DNA of 64,000 bases, taken from the NCBI GenBank assembly GCA_012960105.1, contig DUBV01000014.1:66711-130710 (forward strand), read 5' to 3'. This document shows, piece after piece, positions 32,383 through 42,792 of this stretch (the first letter of the stretch is position 1; each line of letters opens with the position of its first letter). This DNA is from Thiotrichaceae bacterium. Its GTDB lineage: Bacteria; Pseudomonadota; Gammaproteobacteria; Eutrophobiales; Eutrophobiaceae. The position numbers were made by a program, and so were the translations under genes. Under the pieces are notes generated by a model that was not told where the DNA came from, searched no databases, and saw nothing but the letters and a program-made list of their open reading frames with translations.

Positions 32383-33684
32383 TCATTCCTGACTGGAAGC
32401 ATACATCGCAGTTGTATCAGATAGACGCTTGACCAAGGTACGCATGAAGACTTTACTAAAATGCAATTGACATTCAACTGACACCTGCTCAATTAAGGTT
32501 GCATTCACTTTCATCAAGCTAACATTATTCTTTGCAAGAATTGTTGCCGTTCGCTCTGATTTGCTTAAGTAAGCCATTTCACCAAAACAATCTCCCGTTT
32601 TCAAATTTCCGATAAGAGCGCCATCTTTATTAACATCTACTTCACCTGAAATAATAATATAGAATGAATCGTCGATATCCCCTTCAACAATAATTTGATT
32701 TCCTGCTTCATATGTTTGCCAGATACAAGCATGAATGATTTCCCATATTTCTGATTCGGGAAACTCACTGAAAAAACTTAAAGGCTGTACCGAATTAAAT
32801 TTTTCCTGCACTTCAACATCTTGCTGCGGTTCCTCAAGGTAATCAAATGCCAGACTCAAGTCTCCAGCAAAATTTAATCCCATCTTGTATCGTCGTTCAG
32901 GATCTTTTTGTAAGGCATGATGGATAATTTTCTCAAGAATCTCCGGAATATCAGTTCGGTATGTACTTAAGGGGGGATGCTTCTCATTAATAATCATATG
33001 TATCAAACGAGAAAAGCTGTCTGCGGCAAAGGGATGTTTGCCGGTTAATAATTCATACATGACTATGCCTAGTGAAAACAAATCGGTTTGATTTGTAATA
33101 ACATCTTCCTGCACCTGCTCTGGCGACATATACCGTGGCGAGCCAACAAAACCCATAGGCATAGTACTGGTCGAATCAGCTGTCATTAAATGCGCAATAC
33201 TAAAGTCGGCAATTTTAACATTCCGATCTTTTGTAATTAAAATATTTGTCGGTTTAATATCTCTGTGAACGACACCATTACGATGCGCATAATCCAGTGC
33301 TTTTGCGCATTTGAAAGTGATTTCAATAACTAATTCTAAAGGTAGTAAGTTCTTCGCGTGGCAATGCGTTTTCAGCGTATCGCCATTCTCAACCAATTCC
33401 ATGATGATATAACAATGATCGCCTTCGTCAGTCTCATCAACACCAGCATCCAATATCTCTACTATATTTGGATGTTTTAAGGTTCCAGCCGTGTGCGCTT
33501 CATTGAAGAACATTTTTCGATAGCGTTCTCCCGATTCACTATCATTTAAAGACTCGGACATAGCGACTTTCACAGCAACATCTCGATCCGCGAACGGATC
33601 ATAACCCCGGTAGACTATGCCCATACTACCGCGGCCGAGTTGCTCTTTTATTTCGTATTTACCAAGTTTTTCTGGAATATTCAT
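32383..33684 (-). CDS. Serine/threonine protein kinase with C-terminal cyclic-nucleotide-binding domain (paralog 2)
   Basis: LGRGSMGIVYRG, HRDIKPTNILI, DFSIAH; GDCFGEMAYLSKSERTAT. Confidence 0.92.
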   Translation of the reverse strand: MNIPEKLGKYEIKEQLGRGSMGIVYRGYDPFADRDVAVKVAMSESLNDSESGERYRKMFFNEAHTAGTLKHPNIVEILDAGVDETDEGDHCYIIMELVENGDTLKTHCHAKNLLPLELVIEITFKCAKALDYAHRNGVVHRDIKPTNILITKDRNVKIADFSIAHLMTADSTSTMPMGFVGSPRYMSPEQVQEDVITNQTDLFSLGIVMYELLTGKHPFAADSFSRLIHMIINEKHPPLSTYRTDIPEILEKIIHHALQKDPERRYKMGLNFAGDLSLAFDYLEEPQQDVEVQEKFNSVQPLSFFSEFPESEIWEIIHACIWQTYEAGNQIIVEGDIDDSFYIIISGEVDVNKDGALIGNLKTGDCFGEMAYLSKSERTATILAKNNVSLMKVNATLIEQVSVECQLHFSKVFMRTLVKRLSDTTAMYASSQE

Positions 33685-33690
33685 TTACAT

Positions 33691-33869
33691 ACCCATGGTA
33701 CTTGAAAATGTAATGTTCAGAGTGTGTCTGCTTTTATTCAGGGCTAGGCGCGACGATGCCGCATGGCCATTCCCTGCAAAGAGGAGCACCAACAGTAGGC
33801 GCTTTAGGCGACGCCATCTGGATAAAAACAGACGTGCTATGGATAGAGTGTTTCCAAGTATCATGGGTA
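33691..33869. repeat. Inverted-repeat-ended element (copy D), same family as 19843-20020
   Basis: ACCCATGGTACTTGAAAATG...CAAGTATCATGGGT; internal GAGGAGCACCAACAGTAGGCG. Confidence 0.85.
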
Positions 33870-34074
33870 TATATTAAAATACATTATTTATAATGAGTTA
33901 CATCGTATAATTAAAACATATTATTGGTGTTTTTTTGAGTCTTATCTGAAATTGATAACAGAACATTTTCGACAACATTGTCACGTTTTCAAAAATCCGT
34001 ATAGTTGCCCATAAATATATCAAACTAGTCCTTATTCGCTAAAACAAATAATTGAAGGGTTAAACAAGAACATT

Positions 34075-34833
34075 ATGAAGGCTATTATTCTTGCCGCAGG
34101 TGTAGGCAACCGATTAGGAAATTTATCGGAAAACAAACCTAAATCTTTACTGGAATTTGACGGTAAAAGTTTATTAAAACGCCATATTGAAATACTAATG
34201 GCAAATCAGATTAATGAAATCACCATCATTACCGGTTTTCAGTCAGAGATGATTATGAGCCATCTTGAAGGTTCAGAAGCTTCAATTACTTATATATATA
34301 ATGAACGTTACACTGAAGGCAGCATTATCAGTTTAGGTTGCGCACAAGAAATACTTTTTAGTGAAGCTGAATTTATCGTTATGGATGCAGATGTACTATA
34401 TGACCGGGAAATGATTCACCGTCTAGTCAATACAAAAATAAACAATTGCCTGTTATTAGATAGAGATTTTGTCCCCGGCGATGAACCGGTTAAAATTTGC
34501 GTTGATAAAAACGGCAGTATTAATGAATTTAGAAAACAAATTTCGAAGGATCTCGAATATGAGATTCAGGGTGAATCGGTTGGTTTCTTTAAACTGAATA
34601 AACTGATTGGTGCCTCTTTACTAGGACGAATTAATGACTATCTATACAAAGGTGAGAACAATACACCTTATGAAGACGCAATACGTGATTTGTTATTAAC
34701 CTATCCCGAACAATTTGGCTATGAAGATGTTACCGGCGTGCCCTGGATAGAAATCGATTTTCCTGAGGATATCGAACGCGCAAAACAGGATATACTGCCC
34801 AAATTATCTCCAATATCATCGCCGATTAATTAA
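34075..34833 (+). CDS. Nucleotidyltransferase (LicC/PntC-like) of the phosphonate cluster
   Basis: [41 protein letters not shown] signature; adjacent to pepM. Confidence 0.85.
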   Translation: MKAIILAAGVGNRLGNLSENKPKSLLEFDGKSLLKRHIEILMANQINEITIITGFQSEMIMSHLEGSEASITYIYNERYTEGSIISLGCAQEILFSEAEFIVMDADVLYDREMIHRLVNTKINNCLLLDRDFVPGDEPVKICVDKNGSINEFRKQISKDLEYEIQGESVGFFKLNKLIGASLLGRINDYLYKGENNTPYEDAIRDLLLTYPEQFGYEDVTGVPWIEIDFPEDIERAKQDILPKLSPISSPIN

Positions 34834-34856
34834 ATCAAAGAGTATATAAAAAACGA

Positions 34857-36494
34857 ATGGCCAAAATTAGCCCTAAAAAAATAAGCAAATGTAAACAATT
34901 ACGTTCCCTACTTGAATCAGGCGAACTTGAATTCATACTCGAAGCACATAATGGAGTCTCTGCGAGCATAGTCGAAAGAGCAGGCTTTAAAGGAATATGG
35001 GGAAGCGGTCTTGCCCTGTCTGCACAATTCGGTGTTAGAGATAGTAATGAAGCAAGCTGGACACAAGTTGTCGACATGCTTGAATTCATGTCTGACGCAA
35101 CATCAATTCCCATCTTACTTGATGGTGATACTGGTTATGGCAATTTCAATAATATGCGTCGACTCGTTAAAAAACTCGAGCAACGTGATATTGCTGGTGT
35201 TTGTATTGAAGATAAACAGTTTCCAAAAACAAATAGTTTTATTGATGGCAACAAACAACCCATAGCTGAAATTGATGAGTTCTGCGGAAAAATCAAAGCC
35301 GGTAAAGACAGTCAAACTGATGATGACTTTACTATTATCGCCAGAATAGAAGCACTCATTGCTGGTTGGGGGATGGATGAAGCACTTAAAAGAGCGGAGG
35401 CTTATCATCAAGCTGGCGCTGATGGCATATTAATCCACAGTAAATTATCAAGACCAGATGAAATTCTCACCTTTGCAAAAGAATGGGCAGGACGTTCACC
35501 ACTGGTTATTGTTCCGACAAAATATTACAGCACACCCACTGAGGCTTTTCGCAAAGCCGGTATCGATCTGGTTATTTGGGCCAATCACATGGTTCGTTCA
35601 TCGATTGCATCTATGGAAAAAATTAGTCAGGAAATTTTAGAATCTGAATCAATAGTCGATGTAGAAGATAGAATTGCAACGGTAGATCATATTTTCAATC
35701 TACAAGGTGCAGCAGAATTAAGTCAAGCGCAAGAGCGCTACCTTAGTCAACAATCCGACATTCATGCAATTATATTAGCAGCGAGTCGCGGTAGTGAATT
35801 ACATGAATTAACCCACGACAAACCCAAAGCCATGATCAGTATTGGTGGTAAAACTTTATTAGGTCGATTGATGGAAGGTTTAAAAAAAGCCGGCATTAAT
35901 AAATCGACCGTGATTGCAGGTTATCAGGCTGATTCAATTAATTTAGCTGGTATAGAGAAACGCATTAATAAAGACTTTGAAACGGCTAGTGAATTAAGCT
36001 CATTAATTTGTGCACAAAATGATTTTAATGACGATATGGTCGTTGTTTATGGAGACTTATTGTTTCGCGAATACATACTTCGGGATTTGCTCGAAACCAA
36101 AGGTGAGATAGTTGTTGTCGTTGATTCAGCGTTGGACAATCCAAATATATCCGGCTCACCTGATTATGCTTATTGTAGTCAAGATGATGATCGCTCACCA
36201 TTTATGCAAGATGTAACTCTGACACAAGTATCGTCATCAGTAAATGAGTCTAACAAAAAACCATCCGGATACTGGATTGGGATGATGCGCGTGAGAAAAC
36301 AAGGTCGCGAATGGATTGAATCTACACTTGATGAATTAAAGTCAGAATCGAATTTTAATGAACTAACATTACCTGATTTATTGAATCATCTAATTCAACA
36401 AGGGAAACCTGTCAATGTTCATTACATCGATGGCCATTGGCTTGATGTAAACTCATTAGACGATATTAATCGTGCCGGTAATTTTACAAATTAA
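34857..36494 (+). CDS. pepM: Phosphoenolpyruvate mutase fused to a C-terminal nucleotidyltransferase-like domain
   Basis: [10 protein letters not shown] mutase motif, DGDTGYGN; C-term [35 protein letters not shown]. Confidence 0.93.
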   Translation: MAKISPKKISKCKQLRSLLESGELEFILEAHNGVSASIVERAGFKGIWGSGLALSAQFGVRDSNEASWTQVVDMLEFMSDATSIPILLDGDTGYGNFNNMRRLVKKLEQRDIAGVCIEDKQFPKTNSFIDGNKQPIAEIDEFCGKIKAGKDSQTDDDFTIIARIEALIAGWGMDEALKRAEAYHQAGADGILIHSKLSRPDEILTFAKEWAGRSPLVIVPTKYYSTPTEAFRKAGIDLVIWANHMVRSSIASMEKISQEILESESIVDVEDRIATVDHIFNLQGAAELSQAQERYLSQQSDIHAIILAASRGSELHELTHDKPKAMISIGGKTLLGRLMEGLKKAGINKSTVIAGYQADSINLAGIEKRINKDFETASELSSLICAQNDFNDDMVVVYGDLLFREYILRDLLETKGEIVVVVDSALDNPNISGSPDYAYCSQDDDRSPFMQDVTLTQVSSSVNESNKKPSGYWIGMMRVRKQGREWIESTLDELKSESNFNELTLPDLLNHLIQQGKPVNVHYIDGHWLDVNSLDDINRAGNFTN

Positions 36495-36538
36495 GCGCGC
36501 AATAAACTAACCCACAGCAAGCTGATGGGGTATTGGTC

Positions 36539-36695
36539 GTCACTCCCGCGAACGACTGCAAGGATGCAGGAGGTAGAACGAATTATAGTCACATGGATGT
36601 GACGTAGTAGAGCAGTGCAGGAGCAACTGCCGAGGAGACAGAGTCGAGGCGGGAGTCTAGTCAAACTACTGGATTACCACCTTCGCCGGAATGAC
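36539..36695. repeat. Inverted-repeat-ended element (copy B) between pepM and ppd
   Basis: GTCACTCCCGCGAA ... TTCGCCGGAATGAC; three internal hairpins. Confidence 0.75.
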
Positions 36696-36748
36696 AATAC
36701 GCTGCAAACAGCAGAGAATTAAACCCTAGATATTATAGAGAGAATATT

Positions 36749-37903
36749 TTGATAGAAGCAAAAGAATTTGTCGAAGCTGCGCGTGAACTTGGTTTCAGTC
36801 GATATACCGGTGTTCCCTGCTCATTTTTAACACCGTTTATTAATTACGTTATAAATGACGACACCTTGGAATATGTATCGTCTGCCAATGAAGGTGATGC
36901 TCTGGCAACGGCTGCCGGCTCAGCTATGGGAGGTCAACGTTCTGTCGTCATGATGCAAAATTCGGGGTTAGGTAATGCCGTTAGTCCAATAACATCACTT
37001 TCTTATGTGTTTCGCATTCCAAATTTAATCATCTCTACACATCGCGGGCAACCTGGTGTTAAAGATGAACCGCAACATGAGCTCATGGGACAAATTACCA
37101 AAGAGTTGTTTGATCTGATGCAAGTACCTTGGGAAATTTTTCCAAAAACAAAAGAAGAAATTGCTCCAGCATTAAAACGTGCTGATGAATACATGAAAAA
37201 GGAACAACGTCCTTATGCGTTCATCATGGAAAAAGGCACCGTTGCAACTAAAGCTCTGAATAAAAATCCAGTAAAAGATATATCAGAAAGAAAAAAAGAA
37301 TATCGCTCGTCACATAATCCAGATGCAACTCGCATAGATCGTAATACCGCATTCCGCCGTATTATTGACCACACACCTGAAGACAAAACTTTATTAGTCG
37401 CAACAACCGGTTTCAGTGGTCGCGAATTATTTGCTATTGATGATCGACAAAACCATATCTATATGGTCGGTTCAATGGGCTGCGCATCTTCATGGGGCTT
37501 AGGTCTTGCCTTAGCCAGACCTGATTTAAAAATAGTTGTTATAGATGGTGATGGTGCCGGACTCATGCGCATGGGTAATTTTGCAACCATAGGTAGTTAC
37601 GCTGGAAATAATTTAATTCATATTTTATTAGATAATGAAGTACATGATTCTACAGGTTCACAAGCTACCGTTACCGGCAATATTGATTTTGCCAAGATTG
37701 CTGAAGCCAGTGGCTACAGCGTTTCTTTAACAGGAAATGAAATAGAACTGATAGATGAATTATTTTCATTAGACGGACATGATGGTCCAGTATTCGGCCA
37801 CTTAAAAATTCGTTCCGGTACAATAGATAATCTACCAAGACCAGACGTAACACCAAACGAAGTGTTAACTCGAATGATGAAACATATAGGCAGTAATTTT
37901 TAA
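36749..37903 (+). CDS. Phosphonopyruvate decarboxylase, TTG start
   Basis: TPP-enzyme: YTGVPCSFLTPFINYVI, ANEGDALATAAGSAMGG, VIDGDGAGLMRMGNFATIG. Confidence 0.92.
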   Translation: MIEAKEFVEAARELGFSRYTGVPCSFLTPFINYVINDDTLEYVSSANEGDALATAAGSAMGGQRSVVMMQNSGLGNAVSPITSLSYVFRIPNLIISTHRGQPGVKDEPQHELMGQITKELFDLMQVPWEIFPKTKEEIAPALKRADEYMKKEQRPYAFIMEKGTVATKALNKNPVKDISERKKEYRSSHNPDATRIDRNTAFRRIIDHTPEDKTLLVATTGFSGRELFAIDDRQNHIYMVGSMGCASSWGLGLALARPDLKIVVIDGDGAGLMRMGNFATIGSYAGNNLIHILLDNEVHDSTGSQATVTGNIDFAKIAEASGYSVSLTGNEIELIDELFSLDGHDGPVFGHLKIRSGTIDNLPRPDVTPNEVLTRMMKHIGSNF

Positions 37904-37905
37904 TT

Positions 37906-38991
37906 ATGGTAATACTACTTAACCCCGGCCCCGTCGTTCTAAGTGAACGTGTAAGAAAAGCACTCGGTAAACCAGACCTCTGTCATCGCGAACAAGAATT
38001 TATTGATTTACAAAATAAAATCAAAACTGATCTTTTAGATGTGTACCAACTTCCTGCCGATAAATGGGCAAGTATCGTATTCACTGGCTCAGGTACATCG
38101 GCGATGGAAGCAATGATGACCAGCCTAATTCCATCACATGGCAAAGTATTAATTATAGAGAATGGTATTTATGGCGAACGCTTAACCAAGATTGCAAACA
38201 TGCACAACATCGAACATGTCGTACTACATCACGAATGGGGAGAAGAAATCGATCTGGAAAAACTCGAAGGTGAGTTACGTTATCATGAAGAATTATCACA
38301 CGTAGCCGTTGTTCATCACGAAACAACTACCGGTAGATTAAATAATATCGATGTAATATCAGAACTCTGTAAAAAATATAGAAATGTCCCTATCCTACTC
38401 GATGGTGTCAGCAGCTTTGCAGCCGAAGAAATAAAATTCGAAGAATGGAATATCGCCGCTTGCGCTGCAACCGCAAACAAATGTTGCCACGCCGTACCCG
38501 GCACCTCATTTGTTATTGCCAATAGAGAAGCTATGCAACAAATGTCCGCAACACCTGCAAGAACACTCTATCTTGATTTAGTTACGTATCTAAACGCACA
38601 AGACAACAACGGCACACCGTTCACCCAATCAGTACAAACATTCTATGCACTAGCAGAAGCATTAGACGAACTAAAAGACAAGGGTGGTTGGGAAAAACGC
38701 CAACAACAATATTGGAAGTTAATGGATATTGTTCGTAATGGTTTGGATAAATTAAATATCAAAGCTTACTTCGACAAAGAAGATTGTTCTTGTGTGTTAA
38801 ACGCATTCCAATTACCTGAAGGCGTAAACTATCAAGAACTACACGACAAACTAAAAGCAGTTGGCTTTGTTATTTATGCAGGACAAGGTGGCTTTGAAAA
38901 ATCACTATTTAGAATTTCTTGCATGGGAGAAATTAGTGAAAGTGATATGGAAAGGTTTACTGATGAAATGGGAAAGATAATTAATTCTTAA
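37906..38991 (+). CDS. 2-aminoethylphosphonate-pyruvate transaminase-like class V aminotransferase
   Basis: LLNPGPVVLSERVRKAL, FTGSGTSAMEAMM, HHETTTGRLN, AATANKCCHAVPGTSFVI. Confidence 0.88.
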   Translation: MVILLNPGPVVLSERVRKALGKPDLCHREQEFIDLQNKIKTDLLDVYQLPADKWASIVFTGSGTSAMEAMMTSLIPSHGKVLIIENGIYGERLTKIANMHNIEHVVLHHEWGEEIDLEKLEGELRYHEELSHVAVVHHETTTGRLNNIDVISELCKKYRNVPILLDGVSSFAAEEIKFEEWNIAACAATANKCCHAVPGTSFVIANREAMQQMSATPARTLYLDLVTYLNAQDNNGTPFTQSVQTFYALAEALDELKDKGGWEKRQQQYWKLMDIVRNGLDKLNIKAYFDKEDCSCVLNAFQLPEGVNYQELHDKLKAVGFVIYAGQGGFEKSLFRISCMGEISESDMERFTDEMGKIINS

Positions 38992-39139
38992 TCCTCAGCT
39001 TCGTCATTCCCATGCAGATGGAAATCCAGTCAATCAATAACTTCATTCATTCTTTTTAACTTTAAATTTCGTCTGAAGACGAAACGATAGCCTAAAAAGA
39101 AATTAAAAGATAAATAAAACCGTTGATAAAAAGAAAGTA

Positions 39140-39352
39140 TTACGCTGCTACATCAATAAATTCAATTCTAGAAGAAGCCTTAGAAATAGGCTGCCCATCT
39201 TCTTTTAAACCTTCAATATGAAACTCAATTGCTTCATGAATTAATTTAACAACTTCTTCTCTAGTTTCAGCAGTAGCAATACACCCAGGTAAATCGGGTG
39301 CGTAAGCTCCGAAACTAGTATCACCTTGTTCAATTACAACAGCATATTTCAT
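39140..39352 (-). CDS. HicB-like antitoxin family protein (ORF extends to 39397)
   Basis: MKYAVVIEQGDTSFGAYAPDLPGCIATAETREEVVKLIHEAIEFHIEGL. Confidence 0.9.
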   Translation of the reverse strand: MKYAVVIEQGDTSFGAYAPDLPGCIATAETREEVVKLIHEAIEFHIEGLKEDGQPISKASSRIEFIDVAA

Positions 39353-39369
39353 TATAACTACTTCAGTTC

Positions 39370-39500
39370 TTGAATCCCTATTGTTTAAGTATGGCATTTA
39401 ATGTGCCGGGTGGCACGTCAACACTACTTTTCCAACAATCGTAACTGTGCCAGATTTATTAGGATGCTTGAATTGACGATGACTTTCATAAATACGGGGT
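39370..39500 (-). pseudogene. HicA-like toxin remnant
   Basis: Reverse-strand fragments ESHRQFKHPNKSGTVTIVGK and DVPPGTLNAILKQ*GFKN in different frames with an in-frame stop. Confidence 0.8.
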
Positions 39501-39530
39501 TCTCCTTAACCCTATATCAAAAAACTTTAA

Positions 39531-41429
39531 CTACGATGCACTACTTACTTTCCGATCCATATCACTCTCATCCACCTGTCCAGTAACAAACTTAAGAATA
39601 CCTTCATAATCTAATCCAGCATCTCTTAACATATCTTCTCTTGAACCATGCGGAAGTAATCTATCGGGTAAACCATAGTTAGCAATTCGTTGTGCAATAC
39701 CGTACGTGGCAATAACTTCATTAACTGCTGAACCTGCACCGCCTTGAATTGCATTTTCTTCCACCGTGATAATCAAATCATGCGTAGCACACATATCAAT
39801 AATTAACGTTTCATCTATTGGTTTTACAAATCGCATATTCACAACAGTTGCGCCTAGCTCTTCACCTATCTTTTCACAATCGGCTACCATGCTACCGAAT
39901 GCTAAAATCGCTAAGCGTTTTCCTTTACGTTTAATTTCAGCTTTACCTATAGGTAACTCTGTCATTTCTTTTTGTACTTCTACACCTGGTCCTATGCCAC
40001 GTGGGTAACGAACGGCAACAGCACAATCTTGTTTGTATCCGGTATATAACATTTGCCGACATTCATTTTCATCAGCCGGCGCCATGATGATAATGTTGGG
40101 TAAACAGCGCATGAAACTTAAATCGTAAGCACCATTATGTGTTGCACCATCGGCACCGACACAACCGGCACGATCAATTGCGAATAACACAGGTAAATTC
40201 TGATTGAGTACGTCATGGATTAATTGATCATAGCCACGTTGTAAGAACGTTGAGTAGATGGCAACGACGGGTTTTAAGCCATCGCACGCCATCGCTGCAG
40301 CAACGGTGACACTGTGTTGTTCGGCTATCGCAACATCAAAATATTTATCAGGATGTTCTTGTTCAAACTGAACTAAACCAGAACCTTCACGCATTGCCGG
40401 TGTAATTGCAGTGAAGCGACGATCTTCATTGGCCATATCAATCGCCCAATCGCCAAACACTTTACTGTATGTCGGGCCGGATGAAGGTTTACCTGAAGCA
40501 ACGATACCTTTATGCGGATCGAACGGCGTGACACCATGATATTTAATAGGGTCTTCTTCTGCCGGACCGTAGCCTTTACCTTTCTTGGTAATGATGTGTA
40601 AGAACTGAGGGCCTTCTAGTTCTTTAATATTTTTTAATGTCGCCAGCAACGCATGCAGATCATGTCCATCTACTGGACCAATATAATTAAAACCAAATTC
40701 TTCAAATAAAATACCGGGAGTAATTAAGCCTTTAACGTGTTCTTCTGCGCGCTTTGCTATCTCAAGTGCATTGGGGATATTTGATAAGACTTTTTTACTG
40801 CCCTTGCGAACAGTGGAATAAACCTTACCTGATAACAATTGTGCAAAACGATTTGAAAGTGCACCCACATTCGGTGAAATCGCCATATTGTTATCATTCA
40901 ATATAACCAACATATCACTATGCTGAGCCCCAGCATGATTTAGAGCTTCAAACGCCATACCAGCAGTCATACTGCCATCACCAATGATTGCAACGCATTT
41001 ACGGTTTGAGCCTGTTCGAGCCGCAGCAATCGACATGCCTAAAGCAGCACTAATCGAGGTACTGGAATGGCCGACACCAAAACAATCATATTCACTCTCA
41101 TCTCGTTTCGGAAATGGCGCTAAGCCTTGCCATTGTCGGATGCTATGTAATTCGTCTTTTCTACCGGTGAGAATTTTATGGATATAGGCTTGATGCCCCA
41201 CATCCCAAATCAGACGATCATCAGGCGTATTGTATAAATAATGTAAGGCCACGCTTAATTCAGCAACGCCCAAACTTGCCGCAAAGTGGCCACCACTCTT
41301 ACTTACGGAATGTAGCAGGAAATATCTGACTTCTTCGACGAGCTGTTCTAATTGCGACTCAGGCAGTTTTCTCAAGTCTGCCGGACTGTCTATTTGGTCT
41401 AAAAGAGGTGTGTTGCTTTCGTTATTCAT
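39531..41429 (-). CDS. dxs: 1-deoxy-D-xylulose-5-phosphate synthase
   Basis: [50 protein letters not shown]. Confidence 0.97.
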   Translation of the reverse strand: MNNESNTPLLDQIDSPADLRKLPESQLEQLVEEVRYFLLHSVSKSGGHFAASLGVAELSVALHYLYNTPDDRLIWDVGHQAYIHKILTGRKDELHSIRQWQGLAPFPKRDESEYDCFGVGHSSTSISAALGMSIAAARTGSNRKCVAIIGDGSMTAGMAFEALNHAGAQHSDMLVILNDNNMAISPNVGALSNRFAQLLSGKVYSTVRKGSKKVLSNIPNALEIAKRAEEHVKGLITPGILFEEFGFNYIGPVDGHDLHALLATLKNIKELEGPQFLHIITKKGKGYGPAEEDPIKYHGVTPFDPHKGIVASGKPSSGPTYSKVFGDWAIDMANEDRRFTAITPAMREGSGLVQFEQEHPDKYFDVAIAEQHSVTVAAAMACDGLKPVVAIYSTFLQRGYDQLIHDVLNQNLPVLFAIDRAGCVGADGATHNGAYDLSFMRCLPNIIIMAPADENECRQMLYTGYKQDCAVAVRYPRGIGPGVEVQKEMTELPIGKAEIKRKGKRLAILAFGSMVADCEKIGEELGATVVNMRFVKPIDETLIIDMCATHDLIITVEENAIQGGAGSAVNEVIATYGIAQRIANYGLPDRLLPHGSREDMLRDAGLDYEGILKFVTGQVDESDMDRKVSSAS

Positions 41430-41658
41430 TAACTTACAGACTTAAAAAGATTCTCATTATGAATAGTGACCCCCAAGCATGCAAGAGGCCATGCAAGAAG
41501 AACCTTTCAAGATTACAGCACAACCCCTAAAATAGCAGGGGTAAAGCCATAACTGTACATTATGTCGATCATCACTTACCGTAGCGCATTTTTAGCAAAA
41601 TACCGCTAGAATAAGGCCAATATCTAATAAGCAAATCAATAATCTGGAGTCGTTTTAA

Positions 41659-42792
41659 ATGGGTGTTCCTCTAATTCAGCAGTACAAAATGGGTAAATAT
41701 ATCCTTGGCAAAAAGTTCAGAGGTGTAAAAAAATACCCGCTGGTATTAATGCTAGAACCCCTATTCCGCTGTAATCTGGCCTGTGCCGGCTGCGGCAAAA
41801 TCGACTATCCCAAAGAAATTCTCGATAAACGTCTGAGCTATGACGAATGCATGAATGCTATTGATGAATGTGGCGCTCCGGTAGTTTCTATTGCCGGTGG
41901 CGAGCCGTTAATTCACAAAGAAATGCACGACATCGTTGCTGGCTATGTCGCAAAGAAGAAATTTGTCTATCTTTGCACCAACGCCGTATTGCTGAAAAAA
42001 CATATCGATAAATACACGCCATCACCTTATTTGACACTATCAATTCATCTGGATGGGAATCAAGAACGCCACGATCATTCTGTTTGTCTGGAAGGTGTTT
42101 ATAAGAAATGTATCGATGTTATTAAAATTGCTGTTGGCAGAGGTTTCCGCGTCACTATCAACTGTACTCTGTTTCAAAATGAATCTGCTGGTGAAGTTTC
42201 TGAATTTATGGATATGGCAATGGAGCTAGGTGTTGAAGGCGTAACCATTTCACCGGGATACCATTATGAAAGAGCACCTCAACAGGATGTATTCTTGAAA
42301 AAACTCGAAAGTAAGCAACTCTTCCGTGATTTATTTAAACTCGGCATAGGCAAAAAATGGCGTTTTAACCAATCTTCACTTTATCTAGATTTCCTTGCTG
42401 GCAATCAAACCTATGAATGTACGCCTTGGGGCAATCCCACGCGTAATGTTTTTGGCTGGCAAAAACCCTGTTATTTACTGGTCGGCGAAGGTTATGCCTC
42501 GACATTTTCCGGTTTGATGGAAGAGACTGTTTGGGAAAACTACGGTACTGGTCGCAATCCTAAATGTGATAACTGTATGGTACATTGTGGTTTCGAAGCA
42601 ACGGCAGTTAACGATACGGTAAATAATCCTCTGAAAGCATTGGGTGTATTTCTCAAAGGTCCTAAGACTGACGGTGAAATGGCACCGGAATTACCGACGC
42701 TTTATAAAGTAGACGAATTAGCTGAAAAGGCTGGCAGCGTATCAGAGACCAAAGCGACCAAGAGTTGCGGTAGTAGTAAACAAGTAGCTTAA
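41659..42792 (+). CDS. hpnH: Hopanoid biosynthesis-associated radical SAM protein HpnH
   Basis: MGVPLIQQYKMGKYILGKKFRGVKKYPLVLMLEPLFRCNLACAGCGKIDYP. Confidence 0.94.
   Translation: MGVPLIQQYKMGKYILGKKFRGVKKYPLVLMLEPLFRCNLACAGCGKIDYPKEILDKRLSYDECMNAIDECGAPVVSIAGGEPLIHKEMHDIVAGYVAKKKFVYLCTNAVLLKKHIDKYTPSPYLTLSIHLDGNQERHDHSVCLEGVYKKCIDVIKIAVGRGFRVTINCTLFQNESAGEVSEFMDMAMELGVEGVTISPGYHYERAPQQDVFLKKLESKQLFRDLFKLGIGKKWRFNQSSLYLDFLAGNQTYECTPWGNPTRNVFGWQKPCYLLVGEGYASTFSGLMEETVWENYGTGRNPKCDNCMVHCGFEATAVNDTVNNPLKALGVFLKGPKTDGEMAPELPTLYKVDELAEKAGSVSETKATKSCGSSKQVA

Noticed and set aside
33691-33869. Element D considered as a small regulatory RNA gene for the kinase or phosphonate loci
   Set aside because: A clear homolog at 19843-20020 next to unrelated genes shows it is a dispersed repeat; local regulation is unsupported.
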